In this document: piece after piece, positions 45,301 to 53,548 of the stretch | Position numbering within the stretch: the stretch's first letter is position 1 | Layout of the letters: each line of letters opens with the position of its first letter | Assembly: GCF_021044755.1 (NCBI RefSeq) | Contig: NZ_JAJNOR010000003.1 | Location: 62,001-126,000, forward strand | Length of the DNA: 64,000 bases | DNA from: Lientehia hominis | Lineage (GTDB): Bacteria > Bacillota > Clostridia > Lachnospirales > Lachnospiraceae | Direction of reading: 5' to 3' | Made by a program: the position numbers and the translations under genes | The notes under the pieces: model-generated | Databases searched by the model: none | The model's input: only the letters and a program-made list of their open reading frames with translations | Told to the model about the DNA's origin: nothing

Positions 45301-45876
45301 CACACGGACCGGATTTTCTTCTGTGAGGGGAAAAATGTCCAGTATACCGCCGCGGACACAAAACTGGCCGCCCTGCTCTACCTGGGCGCATCTGTCATAT
45401 CCCATGTATATAAGGCGCTTTCGAAGCTCCTCCAGGTCAAGCTCCTGTCCTTCCGTCAACAGGACAACACTATCCGAAAAGGCGGACAAAGGCATCAGAT
45501 GATCCATGCAGCCATCCACTGTGGTGATGATTGTCCCCTCTCCTTCCTGAAGTAGCTGCTTCAGTACCATCAGACGCTTCTGGGCGAGCAGACTGCCCTG
45601 GACATCCGCATTATAAAACAGTAAATCCCTGGCCGGGTATAAAAAGACGTTCCTGTCAAAATTCCTGTAATCTTCATATATATCCTTTGCCCTTGCGTCA
45701 TTGTAAGTTATAACTAACTTCAGTGGGAACATCCGTCCCAGCTCCGCCATCTGGTGAACCTTTTGAGAATCGGTCCCGCCACTGACAGAAACAGGACCTC
45801 TGCCTCTGCAAAGGTCCTCTTTTGTATCTAAATATTCTTTCAGTTCAGGCAGCGGACTGCGAAAAGAGCCTGCCAT
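42358..45876 (-). CDS. mfd: Transcription-repair coupling factor
   Basis: Mfd removes RNA polymerase stalled at DNA lesions and recruits UvrA. The 1172-residue length is normal. The N-terminal UvrB-like module is followed by the RNA-polymerase-interacting domain (ELSAGDYVVHENHGLGIYRG). The RecG-type helicase core has Walker A CGDVGYGKTE, the DEEQ box and TATPIPRTLHMS. Then come LVSTTIIETGLDISNVNT, QLYQLRGRVGRS and the C-terminal TRCF domain. pth precedes it by 39 bp, as in Bacillus. Confidence 0.98.
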   Translation of the reverse strand: MAGSFRSPLPELKEYLDTKEDLCRGRGPVSVSGGTDSQKVHQMAELGRMFPLKLVITYNDARAKDIYEDYRNFDRNVFLYPARDLLFYNADVQGSLLAQKRLMVLKQLLQEGEGTIITTVDGCMDHLMPLSAFSDSVVLLTEGQELDLEELRKRLIYMGYDRCAQVEQGGQFCVRGGILDIFPLTEENPVRVELWGDEIDSIRSFDVESQRSIERLEQVRLYPARELVLDKDRLEAGTERLIKEKETYRKQLKEQKRIEEAHRINTIVGEMVEELREGCFLGALEGCIRYFCPETVSFLDYFKEGTPFFLDEPARIMERANVVEAEFRESMTQRLEKGYLLPGQTDILYSVREVSAALARDHSVLFSALEQKTIPVKKRYSMTVKNGNSYHNGFELLVSDLKKWKKEGWRVALLCASRTRGARLAKDLQEQYDLRAYYSEEEDKEILPGEICVLYGSLHRGFEYPMIKFVVIPESDMFGTEKKKRRKRTAYEGKKIQSFSELSAGDYVVHENHGLGIYRGIEKIEVDKIIKDYIKIEYAGNGSLYLPVTQLDMIQKYAGAGSKKPKLNKLGGQEWGRTKSRVKGAVKEIARDLVQLYAARQHTDGFQYGPDTIWQKEFEELFPYEATEDQELAIEATKRDMESKKIMDRLICGDVGYGKTEIAIRASFKAVQEGKQVVYLVPTTILAQQHYNTFVQRMMDFPVRVDMLSRFRSAAEQKKTLADLKKGLVDILIGTHRVLSDDVVFRDLGLLIIDEEQRFGVTHKEKIKKMRENVDVLTLTATPIPRTLHMSLVGIRDMSVLEEPPMDRVPIQTYVMEYNEEMVREAIERERARGGQVYYVYNRVQDIEDITSKIAELVPDAVVVYAHGQMRERQLEKIMLDFINGEIDVLVSTTIIETGLDISNVNTMIIHDADRFGLSQLYQLRGRVGRSNRTAYAFLMYRRNKLLKEEAEKRLAAIREFTELGSGIKIAMRDLEIRGAGNLLGAEQHGHMEAIGYDLYCKLLNEAVKALKGEGEEESFETAVDFNIDAYIPPSYIKNEVQKLEIYKRISGIEDEEEAMDMRDELTDRFGDLPRSVENLLEISLLKAMAHKVFVTEITGNRQEVRLVMYEKAPFHVEKIPELVKQYGGALRFTAAEQPYFTYMDRKRENRDGKQMLEKVKILLNAIKELLV

Positions 45877-45915
45877 TCAATCACCTCTGTCTGTTATTGG
45901 TGGTTCTAAATCCAA

Positions 45916-46485
45916 TCATTTCTTTTTTCCATTGAACTTATTCATGGCCGCCGCCATATCGCCCGCTGCGATCATGGCCGCCGCCTCGGCTGCGTGCACG
46001 AGACTTTCCCGGACTTCCAGCAGCTCTTCCGGCGAAAAATGTCCCAGCACATAATCTGCCAGATCCATTCTGGGCGGTTTGCTCCCTACTCCCACACGGA
46101 TCCTGGAAAAAACGTCGGTCCCCAAATGGGAGATGATGCTCTTCATTCCGTTATGTCCGCCGGCGCTTCCTTTTTCGCGGATGCGAAGCTGTCCCGGATC
46201 GAGATTGATATCGTCATAGATCACCAGAAGCTCTTCCGGTGTCAGCTTATAATAATCCAGAACCTCTCTGATACTTTCCCCGCTTAAGTTCATATATGTC
46301 TGGGGCTTCAGCAGAATTACTTTCTGTCCCCCAATATTTCCTTTTCCGATGAGTCCCTTGTGTTTCTTCGTATCCACTCCGATGCGGTAAGAGTCCGCCA
46401 GCTCATCAATAGCGCCGAATCCCACGTTATGCCTGGTCCCGGCATAGGTAAGGCCCGGATTCCCAAGACCTGCGATCACAAACAT
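45916..46485 (-). CDS. pth: Peptidyl-tRNA hydrolase
   Basis: It cleaves peptidyl-tRNA released from ribosomes. The 189-residue protein has IAGLGNPGLTYAGTRHNVGF with the catalytic histidine near residue 19, LLKPQTYMNLSGES, and YDDINLDPGQLRIREKGSAGGHNG. The homologue in B. subtilis is also called SpoVC. It lies between trkH and mfd. Confidence 0.98.
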   Translation of the reverse strand: MFVIAGLGNPGLTYAGTRHNVGFGAIDELADSYRIGVDTKKHKGLIGKGNIGGQKVILLKPQTYMNLSGESIREVLDYYKLTPEELLVIYDDINLDPGQLRIREKGSAGGHNGMKSIISHLGTDVFSRIRVGVGSKPPRMDLADYVLGHFSPEELLEVRESLVHAAEAAAMIAAGDMAAAMNKFNGKKK

Positions 46486-46521
46486 ATCTGCTCCTCATTC
46501 CTGATACATGGCTGTCCAAAT

Positions 46522-47976
46522 CTAGCACGACTTCTTCCAGGCGGATGGCACGAATAAAATCAACATAGGAAACAGTTCCAGTCTTCCCGCCAGCATGCAG
46601 AAGGACAGCACGACTTTGCTGAGCTGCGAAAATCCGGCGAAATTCCCCATGGGGCCCACCGCCCCCAGGCCAGGCCCGATATTCCCCAGCGCAGAAAGCA
46701 CTGCGGTAATGGTCGTTTCAATATCATACCCATCCACCGATATTACAAGCATAGCCGCTATGGCAATCATAATATAGGTGAAGAAAAAAATCAAGATTCC
46801 TTTGATGATGCCCTTTTCAATCACCTTCCCGTCCATTCTCGGCGAACTGATCATCCTGGGGTGGATAAGGTGGCGGATTTCCTGCTTGAGGGACTTAAAC
46901 AGCACCAGGACCCGGCTCACCTTCACACCGCCTCCGGTAGACCCCGCACAAGCCCCGACTATCATCAGGGTCACGATGATCATCTTGCTCAATGTCGGCC
47001 AGAGATTGAAATCCGCAGTGCTGTATCCTGTGGTGGTCATAATGGAGGACACCTGGAAAAAGGCGGAACGTATGGCGTCGCTCCACGAACCGTCATAATA
47101 TTTCTGGGCGACGTTCAGGGTCATAAATACCACCGAGCCTATGATGATTCCCAGGTAGAGCCTTAGCTCCCCATTTTTAAACACATCTTTCACCTGTTTC
47201 TTTAACAGCAGATAATAGACGCTGAAATTAATACCGAACAGCATCATGAATATAGCGATTATCCATTCGGCCGCCGGATTGTGATATGCGCCGACACTGG
47301 CGTTCATATTGGAAAATCCGCCTGTACCGGCACTTCCCATGGCATGGATCACAGAATCATAAAGCGGCATTTTCGCCGCCACCAGGCAGAGAATATGGGC
47401 GATCGTCAGTCCAAAATAGATCAGATACAGGATCCGCGCCGTCTCCTTCAGCCGTGGAACCATCTTCCCCGGCGTCGGACCGGGGCTCTCCGCTTTTAAA
47501 AGCTGGACGTTGGATCCATCCATATTCGGAAGGAACGCGAGGACAAATACAAGAATCCCCATGCCTCCTATCCAGTGAGTAAAGCTCCTCCAGAACATGA
47601 GGCCTCCGTTATGAAGTCCCTCTATATCCGTAAGGATCGTCGCCCCCGTAGTGGTAAAACCGGACACTGTCTCAAAGAAGCAGTCCACGTATCCGTTAAA
47701 ATACCCGCTGAAATAGAAGGGAAGCGCTCCAAAGGCCGCCAAAAATATCCACGCAAATGCCACTGACGCCAGCCCTTCTCTTGTCTGCATCTTTGTCACC
47801 TTCGGCTTCCTGCTGCGGAGCAGAAGTCCAGTGAGCAAAAGCGGGACGATCGCATAAACAAAGTATATCCAGTCATTCACCCCGGTCAATAGGGCTACGC
47901 CGATGGGCAGAAGCATCAGGACCGCCTCATAGCACAGCACATGTCCGACCACGTATAAAACAAGTGTAATATTCAC
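46522..47976 (-). CDS. trkH: Trk-type potassium uptake protein TrkH
   Basis: The K+-conducting membrane subunit, 484 residues. All four selectivity-filter regions are visible: VSGFTTTGAT, MGSAGTGGFSN, SSIMTTTGYST and LSALGNIGPG. Ten or so membrane helices are spread across the length. It lies 19 bp after trkA, giving a trkA-trkH operon. A second, KtrB-like subunit is encoded at the left edge. Confidence 0.96.
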   Translation of the reverse strand: MNITLVLYVVGHVLCYEAVLMLLPIGVALLTGVNDWIYFVYAIVPLLLTGLLLRSRKPKVTKMQTREGLASVAFAWIFLAAFGALPFYFSGYFNGYVDCFFETVSGFTTTGATILTDIEGLHNGGLMFWRSFTHWIGGMGILVFVLAFLPNMDGSNVQLLKAESPGPTPGKMVPRLKETARILYLIYFGLTIAHILCLVAAKMPLYDSVIHAMGSAGTGGFSNMNASVGAYHNPAAEWIIAIFMMLFGINFSVYYLLLKKQVKDVFKNGELRLYLGIIIGSVVFMTLNVAQKYYDGSWSDAIRSAFFQVSSIMTTTGYSTADFNLWPTLSKMIIVTLMIVGACAGSTGGGVKVSRVLVLFKSLKQEIRHLIHPRMISSPRMDGKVIEKGIIKGILIFFFTYIMIAIAAMLVISVDGYDIETTITAVLSALGNIGPGLGAVGPMGNFAGFSQLSKVVLSFCMLAGRLELFPMLILFVPSAWKKSC

Positions 47977-47995
47977 GCTCTATGCCTCCTGACCC

Positions 47996-49354
47996 CTACG
48001 CTTCAAATACATCGTTCAGATCGTTCACATTGGAAGACCTGGAAATGACGATGACATTGTCTTTGGTCCTGATGCAATCGTTTCCGGTAGGAATGATGAT
48101 ACTTCCGTTCCGAACTATCGCTGCCACCAGGAAATTCTTCTTGAATCTGATATCTTTAAAGGGTACTCCCAGATTCCAGGTACTCTCCCTGGCGACAAAC
48201 TCCAGAGCCTCAGCCCTACCGTCGGCAATCTTATGTAAAGTCTCCACGTTGCTCCCAATGGTATTCCTGAGCGCCCTCACATACCGGATAATCTGCGCCG
48301 CTGTAACGTTTTTCGGGCTTATAATGGAATCCACTCCCATCTCCTTGATGATGCCTTCATAATTTCCCCGGTTGATCTTGGCTATCACTTTCGGAACGCG
48401 AAGCCGGCTCGCATACAAGGCTGTGAGCAGGTTCTCTTCGTCCCGTCCCGTAAGCGTCACGACAGCTCCCGCCGCTTCCAGATGCTCTTCCTCCAGAATC
48501 TGCTCATCCGTCCCGTCTCCATGAATAATGATGCAGTCCGGTAGCAGCTCATCCAATTCCTGGCATCGTCTCTTGCTCTGCTCAATGATCTTGATCTTCA
48601 TACCGAGCCGGCTCATCCCCAGTCCCAGATAATAAGCAATACGGCCTCCTCCCACGATGACTGCGGTCTTTACCTGTTTTTGGTACTTGCCTTCATATTT
48701 GAAAAAGTCCGTTATGGCGGAGGGCTTGCCCGCTATGTACATCAGATCTCCTTCCGCCGGGACGAAGTTTCCGTCCGGGATGATCACTTCTTCTCCCCGA
48801 ACGGCCGTGCAGAACAGAATCGGAAATCTGATATCGTTCATGATGCCGGCCAGATTCTTGCCGACGATCTTATCACCTTTTACCACACGAAAAGCGACAA
48901 GCTCCACCTTCCTCGCGGCAAACGTCTCCACATTTATGGCCGTCGGAAAGCGGAGGACTCTTCCAATCTCATTGGCCGCCTCCAGCTCCGGATTGATGAT
49001 CATATCAAGCCCCAGCTCCTGCTTCAGAACGGACACTTCGTGAGCATATTCCGGATCACGGATTCTGGCTACCGTATGTTTGGCTCCAAGCCTCTTTGCT
49101 GTCAAACAGCACAGCATGTTAATCTCGTCGCTGGACGTGGTGGCGATGATCAGGTCCGTCTCTCTCACTCCTGCGTCGAGAAGGGCTCTGGTACTCAGGC
49201 CGCTCCCCCTCAGACACATGATATCGAGACTGTCCCCGCCCTTGTCCGCGGCCTCCTGAGACTTGTCTATCACAGCTACATCATTTCCTTCGGCAGACAG
49301 ATGCTTCGCCAATGTGTATCCGACCTTACCGATTCCTACAATTATAATCTTCAT
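47996..49354 (-). CDS. trkA: Trk system potassium uptake regulatory protein TrkA
   Basis: The cytoplasmic regulator of TrkH. The 452-residue protein is a tandem of two RCK units. The first NAD-binding fingerprint is KIIIVGIGKVGYTLAKHL and the second is AVIVGGGRIAYYLGLGMS, each followed by an RCK_C domain with YIAGKPSAITDFF and VISRSSNVNDLNDVF. The RCK_C parts are possible c-di-AMP or nucleotide sites in the wider family; that is not shown here. Confidence 0.96.
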   Translation of the reverse strand: MKIIIVGIGKVGYTLAKHLSAEGNDVAVIDKSQEAADKGGDSLDIMCLRGSGLSTRALLDAGVRETDLIIATTSSDEINMLCCLTAKRLGAKHTVARIRDPEYAHEVSVLKQELGLDMIINPELEAANEIGRVLRFPTAINVETFAARKVELVAFRVVKGDKIVGKNLAGIMNDIRFPILFCTAVRGEEVIIPDGNFVPAEGDLMYIAGKPSAITDFFKYEGKYQKQVKTAVIVGGGRIAYYLGLGMSRLGMKIKIIEQSKRRCQELDELLPDCIIIHGDGTDEQILEEEHLEAAGAVVTLTGRDEENLLTALYASRLRVPKVIAKINRGNYEGIIKEMGVDSIISPKNVTAAQIIRYVRALRNTIGSNVETLHKIADGRAEALEFVARESTWNLGVPFKDIRFKKNFLVAAIVRNGSIIIPTGNDCIRTKDNVIVISRSSNVNDLNDVFEA

Positions 49355-49488
49355 GTCCTATCCTTCTCCATCATCTGTGTATGGGCAGCGCCCATAGATA
49401 ATTTCATTATATAAGCGATATAAGGAATAAGCAACCTGTTTCCAGGTTCTTTTACAACATCTTTAGACCATTTATTTCCTTTAGAACG

Positions 49489-49519
49489 AAAAAAGGCAGG
49501 CACCCTTCGGCACCTGCCT
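49489..49519 (-). terminator. Rho-independent terminator of spoVG
   Basis: AGGCAGG pairs with CCTGCCT, with further wobble pairs inside, and a TTTTTT run follows on the minus strand, 19 bp after the spoVG stop. Confidence 0.85.
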
Positions 49520-49537
49520 GGTTAACTCAACGACTGT

Positions 49538-49813
49538 TTATTCCTCTTCTTCCGCTTCCAGCAGAGTCGACTCATACTTTGCAAGGATGATACCCTGGAT
49601 CTTATCCCTGGTCTCTGAATTGATCGGATGCGCGATATCCCGGTATTCGCCGTCGGTGGCTTTCCGGCTGGGCATGGCAATAAACATTCCCTTTTCACCC
49701 TCGATCACCTTAATATCATGAACCACGAATTCGTTGTCCAGAGTAATAGACACTATTGCTTTCATTTTCCCCTCTTTTGATACCTTCCTAACCCTCACAT
49801 CTGTAATCTGCAT
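49538..49813 (-). CDS. spoVG: Septation/sporulation regulator SpoVG
   Basis: A small RNA/DNA-binding regulator, 91 residues, beginning MQITDVRVRKVSKEGKMKAI with the conserved GMFIAMPSRKATDGEYRDIAHPI. The ATG at 49813 follows GGAAGGGG; an upstream in-frame ATG at 49837 overlaps that site. It comes 38 bp after glgD with no obvious separate promoter, so it may be transcribed with glycogen genes. Confidence 0.97.
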   Translation of the reverse strand: MQITDVRVRKVSKEGKMKAIVSITLDNEFVVHDIKVIEGEKGMFIAMPSRKATDGEYRDIAHPINSETRDKIQGIILAKYESTLLEAEEEE

Positions 49814-49851
49814 TTTTACATAGTCCCCTTCCTTCATCTCTTACTAGTATA

Positions 49852-50973
49852 TTAAAGTACGAATCTCTCGTTCTTTTCGATGACGATCTTGATATTATCC
49901 GGTTCTCCAATGTACGTCATATTGGCCCGGATTGTATCTCTGCTCTCCACGATGCAGTTCTCGATCCTGGTATTGTCCCCAATATAAACATCATTGAGAA
50001 TAATGGAATTCTTGATCACACAGTTGTTTCCAATATATGCCTTTTTGAACAGGACTGAGTTTTCCACTTCCCCATTGATGATACACCCGCTAGAAATCAG
50101 GCTGTTCCTCACATTGGCCCCTATATTGTACTTGGCCGGCGGATTGTCATCCACCTTCGAATATACATCCGGATACGTATTGAAGAAGTAATTCCTCACT
50201 TCCGGTTTCAGAAACTCCATATTGGTCTTATAATACGCATCCACGCAGGAAATATTGTTCCAGTAAGACTCCAGCTTATAAGCGTAAATCCGCTTCATAT
50301 TCTTATACCGGATCAGGATATCCTGTACGAAATCGTAGCGGTCTTCTTCCGCGCACTTTTCAATCAGCTCGATCAGCTGGCGCCGCCGGATTACATAGAT
50401 GCCGCAGGATACTGTATGGGAAGTAGCCACCATGGGCTTTTCCTCGAATTCAATGACGCGGCCGTCCGAGTTTGTCTTTACCAGCCCAAAACGGCTCACA
50501 TCTGCTTCAGCCGGCATATCCTTGCATACCACGGTGATATCAGCCTGTTTGGAGATATGATACTCCAGTACTTTATTATAGTCAAGCTTATAGATACCAT
50601 CGCCGGAAGCAATCACCACATAAGGTTCATGACTGCTCTTCAGGTAGTTTATATTCTGCCAGAGTGCGTCAGCCGTCCCTCTGTACCAGTTGCTGTTGAC
50701 CGTTGTAAGAGTGGGGGTGAATACAAAAAGCCCTCCCTGCTTTCTTCCGAAATCCCACCATTTTGATGAACTCAGATGCTCATTTAACGATGTGGAATTA
50801 TACTGAGTGAACACCGCAACCTTTTTAATATGGGAATTGGACATGTTGCTCAATGAGAAATCTATGGCCCGATAGCTGCCCGCAACAGGCATCGCGGCAA
50901 CTGCGCGTTTCTCTGACAATTCCCTCATCCTCTTGTTATTTCCGCCTGCCAGAATAATCCCTATCGCTCTCAT
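49852..50973 (-). CDS. glgD: Glucose-1-phosphate adenylyltransferase, GlgD subunit
   Basis: GlgD is the non-catalytic or regulatory partner of GlgC in ADP-glucose synthesis for glycogen. The 373-residue protein has IGIILAGGNNKRMRELSEKRAVAAMPVAGSYR with a modified nucleotide-binding loop. It also has WYRGTADALWQN and a left-handed beta-helix end (IGNNCVIKNSIILNDVYIGDN). Its start overlaps the glgC stop (ATGA), so the two are translationally coupled. Confidence 0.95.
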   Translation of the reverse strand: MRAIGIILAGGNNKRMRELSEKRAVAAMPVAGSYRAIDFSLSNMSNSHIKKVAVFTQYNSTSLNEHLSSSKWWDFGRKQGGLFVFTPTLTTVNSNWYRGTADALWQNINYLKSSHEPYVVIASGDGIYKLDYNKVLEYHISKQADITVVCKDMPAEADVSRFGLVKTNSDGRVIEFEEKPMVATSHTVSCGIYVIRRRQLIELIEKCAEEDRYDFVQDILIRYKNMKRIYAYKLESYWNNISCVDAYYKTNMEFLKPEVRNYFFNTYPDVYSKVDDNPPAKYNIGANVRNSLISSGCIINGEVENSVLFKKAYIGNNCVIKNSIILNDVYIGDNTRIENCIVESRDTIRANMTYIGEPDNIKIVIEKNERFVL

Positions 50974-52244
50974 TGTGCCTCACCTGCCTTTATAATAAAG
51001 TCTCCGCTGCCCAGTTCTCCGTCAGGGTAATCCGATGTGGCTGTCACACCAGAAATAGCCGTATTCCTTCCCACTGTCACACCGTCAGGGATATAGGAAT
51101 CCTCCCCTACGGTCACCAGGTCAAACGCATATACTCTGGGGTCAAGCTTGCTGGGAGCAAAGTCTCCTGTGCCCAGCCGTACATTGGCACCCACCTCCGT
51201 GTTGTCTGCTATGATCGCCTTGTCGACAACCGTGCCGTCGCCGACCACCACATCCTGCATCAGGATAGAATCCCGTATCACAGCTCCTTTTCCAATCTTC
51301 ACGCCGGCGCCTATTACCGAGTTATATACCTCCCCGTATACTTCTGCCCCCTCTGCAACGATGCTCCGCTCAATAACAGAATCCGAAGATATGTATTGAG
51401 GCGGAAGAATATCGCTCTTTGTATAGATTTTCCAGAACTCTTCGTAGAGATTGAACACAGGAATGATATCTACCAGCTCCATGTTCGCTTCCCAGTAAGA
51501 TCCCAACGTCCCAACATCCTTCCAGTAACCATTGTACTCATACGCAAAAATCCGGTCCCCTCGGCTGTGACAGTACGGAATCACATGCTTTCCAAAATCA
51601 CAGCCCGGCTCATCGGACATTGTGATAAGGGCCTCCCTCAACACCTTCCAGCTGAAGATATAGATGCCCATGGAAGCCAGATTGCTTCTGGGCTTGGACG
51701 GTTTTTCCTCAAACTCCGTTATCCGGTTGTTTTCATCCGTGATGAGCACACCGAAACGGCTCGCCTCCTCGATGGGCACGGGCAGCGCCGCGATGGTGAT
51801 ATCCGCATTGTTCGCCTTGTGATAATCCAGCATCACTTCATAATCCATCTTATAGATATGATCTCCGGATAAGATCAGGACGTATTCCGGATTATACGCC
51901 TCCATATATTCCAGGTTTTGATAAATAGCATTGGCAGTGCCGGTGTACCACTCACTGTTTGTACTCTTTTCATAAGGCGGCAGCACCGTCACTCCGCCCA
52001 CATTACGGTCCAGATCCCAAGGGATGCCTATCCCGATGTGCGCGTTCAGCCTAAGCGGCTGATACTGTGTCAGAACACCCACCGTATCTATGCCTGAATT
52101 GATACAATTGCTCAGCGGAAAATCAATTATCCGGTATTTACCGCCGAACGCTGTCGCCGGCTTGGCCACCTTTGACGTCAATACGCCCAGCCTGCTGCCC
52201 TGGCCGCCTGCCAGAAGCATCGCAATCATCTCTTTTTTAACCAC
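50970..52244 (-). CDS. glgC: Glucose-1-phosphate adenylyltransferase, catalytic GlgC subunit
   Basis: It makes ADP-glucose from glucose-1-phosphate and ATP. The protein is about 424 residues. It has MLLAGGQGSRLGVLTSKVAKPA with the catalytic loop, the IIDFPLSNCINSGI motif, WYTGTANAIYQN, GDHIYKMDY, FEEKPSKP, and a beta-helix C-terminus. The start is probably GTG at 52244, preceded by AGAGGTGA; the longer reading lies across the promoter. glgC and glgD share an operon; glgA and glgB are not here. Confidence 0.95.
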   Translation of the reverse strand: MVKKEMIAMLLAGGQGSRLGVLTSKVAKPATAFGGKYRIIDFPLSNCINSGIDTVGVLTQYQPLRLNAHIGIGIPWDLDRNVGGVTVLPPYEKSTNSEWYTGTANAIYQNLEYMEAYNPEYVLILSGDHIYKMDYEVMLDYHKANNADITIAALPVPIEEASRFGVLITDENNRITEFEEKPSKPRSNLASMGIYIFSWKVLREALITMSDEPGCDFGKHVIPYCHSRGDRIFAYEYNGYWKDVGTLGSYWEANMELVDIIPVFNLYEEFWKIYTKSDILPPQYISSDSVIERSIVAEGAEVYGEVYNSVIGAGVKIGKGAVIRDSILMQDVVVGDGTVVDKAIIADNTEVGANVRLGTGDFAPSKLDPRVYAFDLVTVGEDSYIPDGVTVGRNTAISGVTATSDYPDGELGSGDFIIKAGEAQ

Positions 52245-52278
52245 GCTATCACCTCTTGCTGTTATATTTTGTACCACT

Positions 52279-52307
52279 AGTGTAACACATTTTTTGGAAT
52301 AAGTGAA
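52279..52307 (-). promoter_or_regulatory. Putative promoter of glgC-glgD
   Basis: On the minus strand, TTCACT and TACACT are 17 bp apart, about 30 bp before the GTG start. Confidence 0.5.
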
Positions 52308-52361
52308 CAATTATTTTTAGAAAATAGCCTAAATTTTATGCAATTTATGAGATACATTTTT

Positions 52362-52390
52362 TTGAATCTCCCTTTTTTATATGATATAAT
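52362..52390 (+). promoter_or_regulatory. Putative promoter of the sbcD/yhaN-like pair
   Basis: TTGAAT and TATAAT (extended by TGA) are 17 bp apart, about 50 bp before the ATG; divergent from glgC. Confidence 0.65.
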
Positions 52391-52447
52391 GTACACGTTA
52401 AGCAGATTGTTTTTGACAAGATGACGAATAGAAAGGAGCTGCTTCTT

Positions 52448-53548
52448 ATGAAATTCATTCATACCGCAGACATCCATCTGGGCTGTCAGCCCGACCGGGG
52501 ATTTCCCTGGTCCAGAGAGCGTTCATTCGATATCCTGACCGCTTTCCGGGATCTGATCTCCGCCTGCCGGAAGGAGCGTCCAGACCTCCTGCTCATCGCA
52601 GGGGATCTGTTTCACCGCCAGCCTGCGCTGGCTGAGCTCAAGGAGGCAGACACCCTCTTTGCCAATATACCCGAGATCCCGGTGGTCATGATCGCCGGGA
52701 ACCACGACTGTATCCGCCCGGGCTCTGCCCTGTCGGAGTTTTCCTGGTCCCCCAATGTGACCTTCTTGTCTGGAAGCGGACTTTCGCAGGTTTCCTTTCC
52801 CAAGCTGGGGACCGTCGTCCATGGATTCAGCTATCACACCAGGGAGATCAAAGACGCTCTGTATGATGATCTGAAGGCTCCCGAGGACGGAAATCTCCAT
52901 ATCCTCCTGGCCCATGGAGGAGACGCGGACCACATTCCCCTGAACAGGAAAAAGCTGGCCGCTTCTGGCTATTCTTACATCGCCCTCGGCCATATCCACA
53001 AACCGGAGATCGATACAGAGAACCGTCTGGCCTTTGCTGGATCCCTCTCTCCCATCGAGCTGACGGAAACCGGGCATCATGGATACATCCAGGGTGAGCT
53101 GCTTCCGGAAAAAGGCTCCGGAAGTCTGAAGCTCCAGTTCATCCCGCTGGCATCCCGCTCCTATATCCCATGCCGGGTGAAAGTAAGCTCCAAAACGACC
53201 AATCAGTCGCTTTACCAGACCATAACCAAATTCATGAAACAGTACGGGCCTTCCAATATATACAAGCTGGCCCTGACTGGGAGACGGGATCCGGACATCG
53301 TCTTTGACGAAGCCTACCTGAGGACAGCGGGAAGGGTTGTCTCCTATCGGGATGACACGATTCCTTCCTATGACATCCATGCGCTTATGGAAAACCACCG
53401 GCATGACCTGATCGGAGATTATATCGGCGCTTTCCTCACGGACGGCACCGAAGCTTCTCTCACGGACCCGGTGAAAAGCCAGGCTTTTTATTATGGCCTG
53501 GACGCGCTTCTGGCCAACTTTGATTCAGAAACAGGAGAACCACAATGA
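52448..53548 (+). CDS. SbcD/YhaO-like DNA repair metallophosphoesterase
   Basis: A 366-residue calcineurin-like nuclease subunit, close to Mre11/SbcD and B. subtilis YhaO. Motifs are FIHTADIHLGC (D, H), LLIAGDLFHRQP, MIAGNHDC, LAHGGDADH and YIALGHIHKPE, covering the two-metal site. The ATG at 52448 follows AAAGGAG. The stop overlaps the next gene by 4 bp, so the subunits are probably made together. Confidence 0.9.
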   Translation: MKFIHTADIHLGCQPDRGFPWSRERSFDILTAFRDLISACRKERPDLLLIAGDLFHRQPALAELKEADTLFANIPEIPVVMIAGNHDCIRPGSALSEFSWSPNVTFLSGSGLSQVSFPKLGTVVHGFSYHTREIKDALYDDLKAPEDGNLHILLAHGGDADHIPLNRKKLAASGYSYIALGHIHKPEIDTENRLAFAGSLSPIELTETGHHGYIQGELLPEKGSGSLKLQFIPLASRSYIPCRVKVSSKTTNQSLYQTITKFMKQYGPSNIYKLALTGRRDPDIVFDEAYLRTAGRVVSYRDDTIPSYDIHALMENHRHDLIGDYIGAFLTDGTEASLTDPVKSQAFYYGLDALLANFDSETGEPQ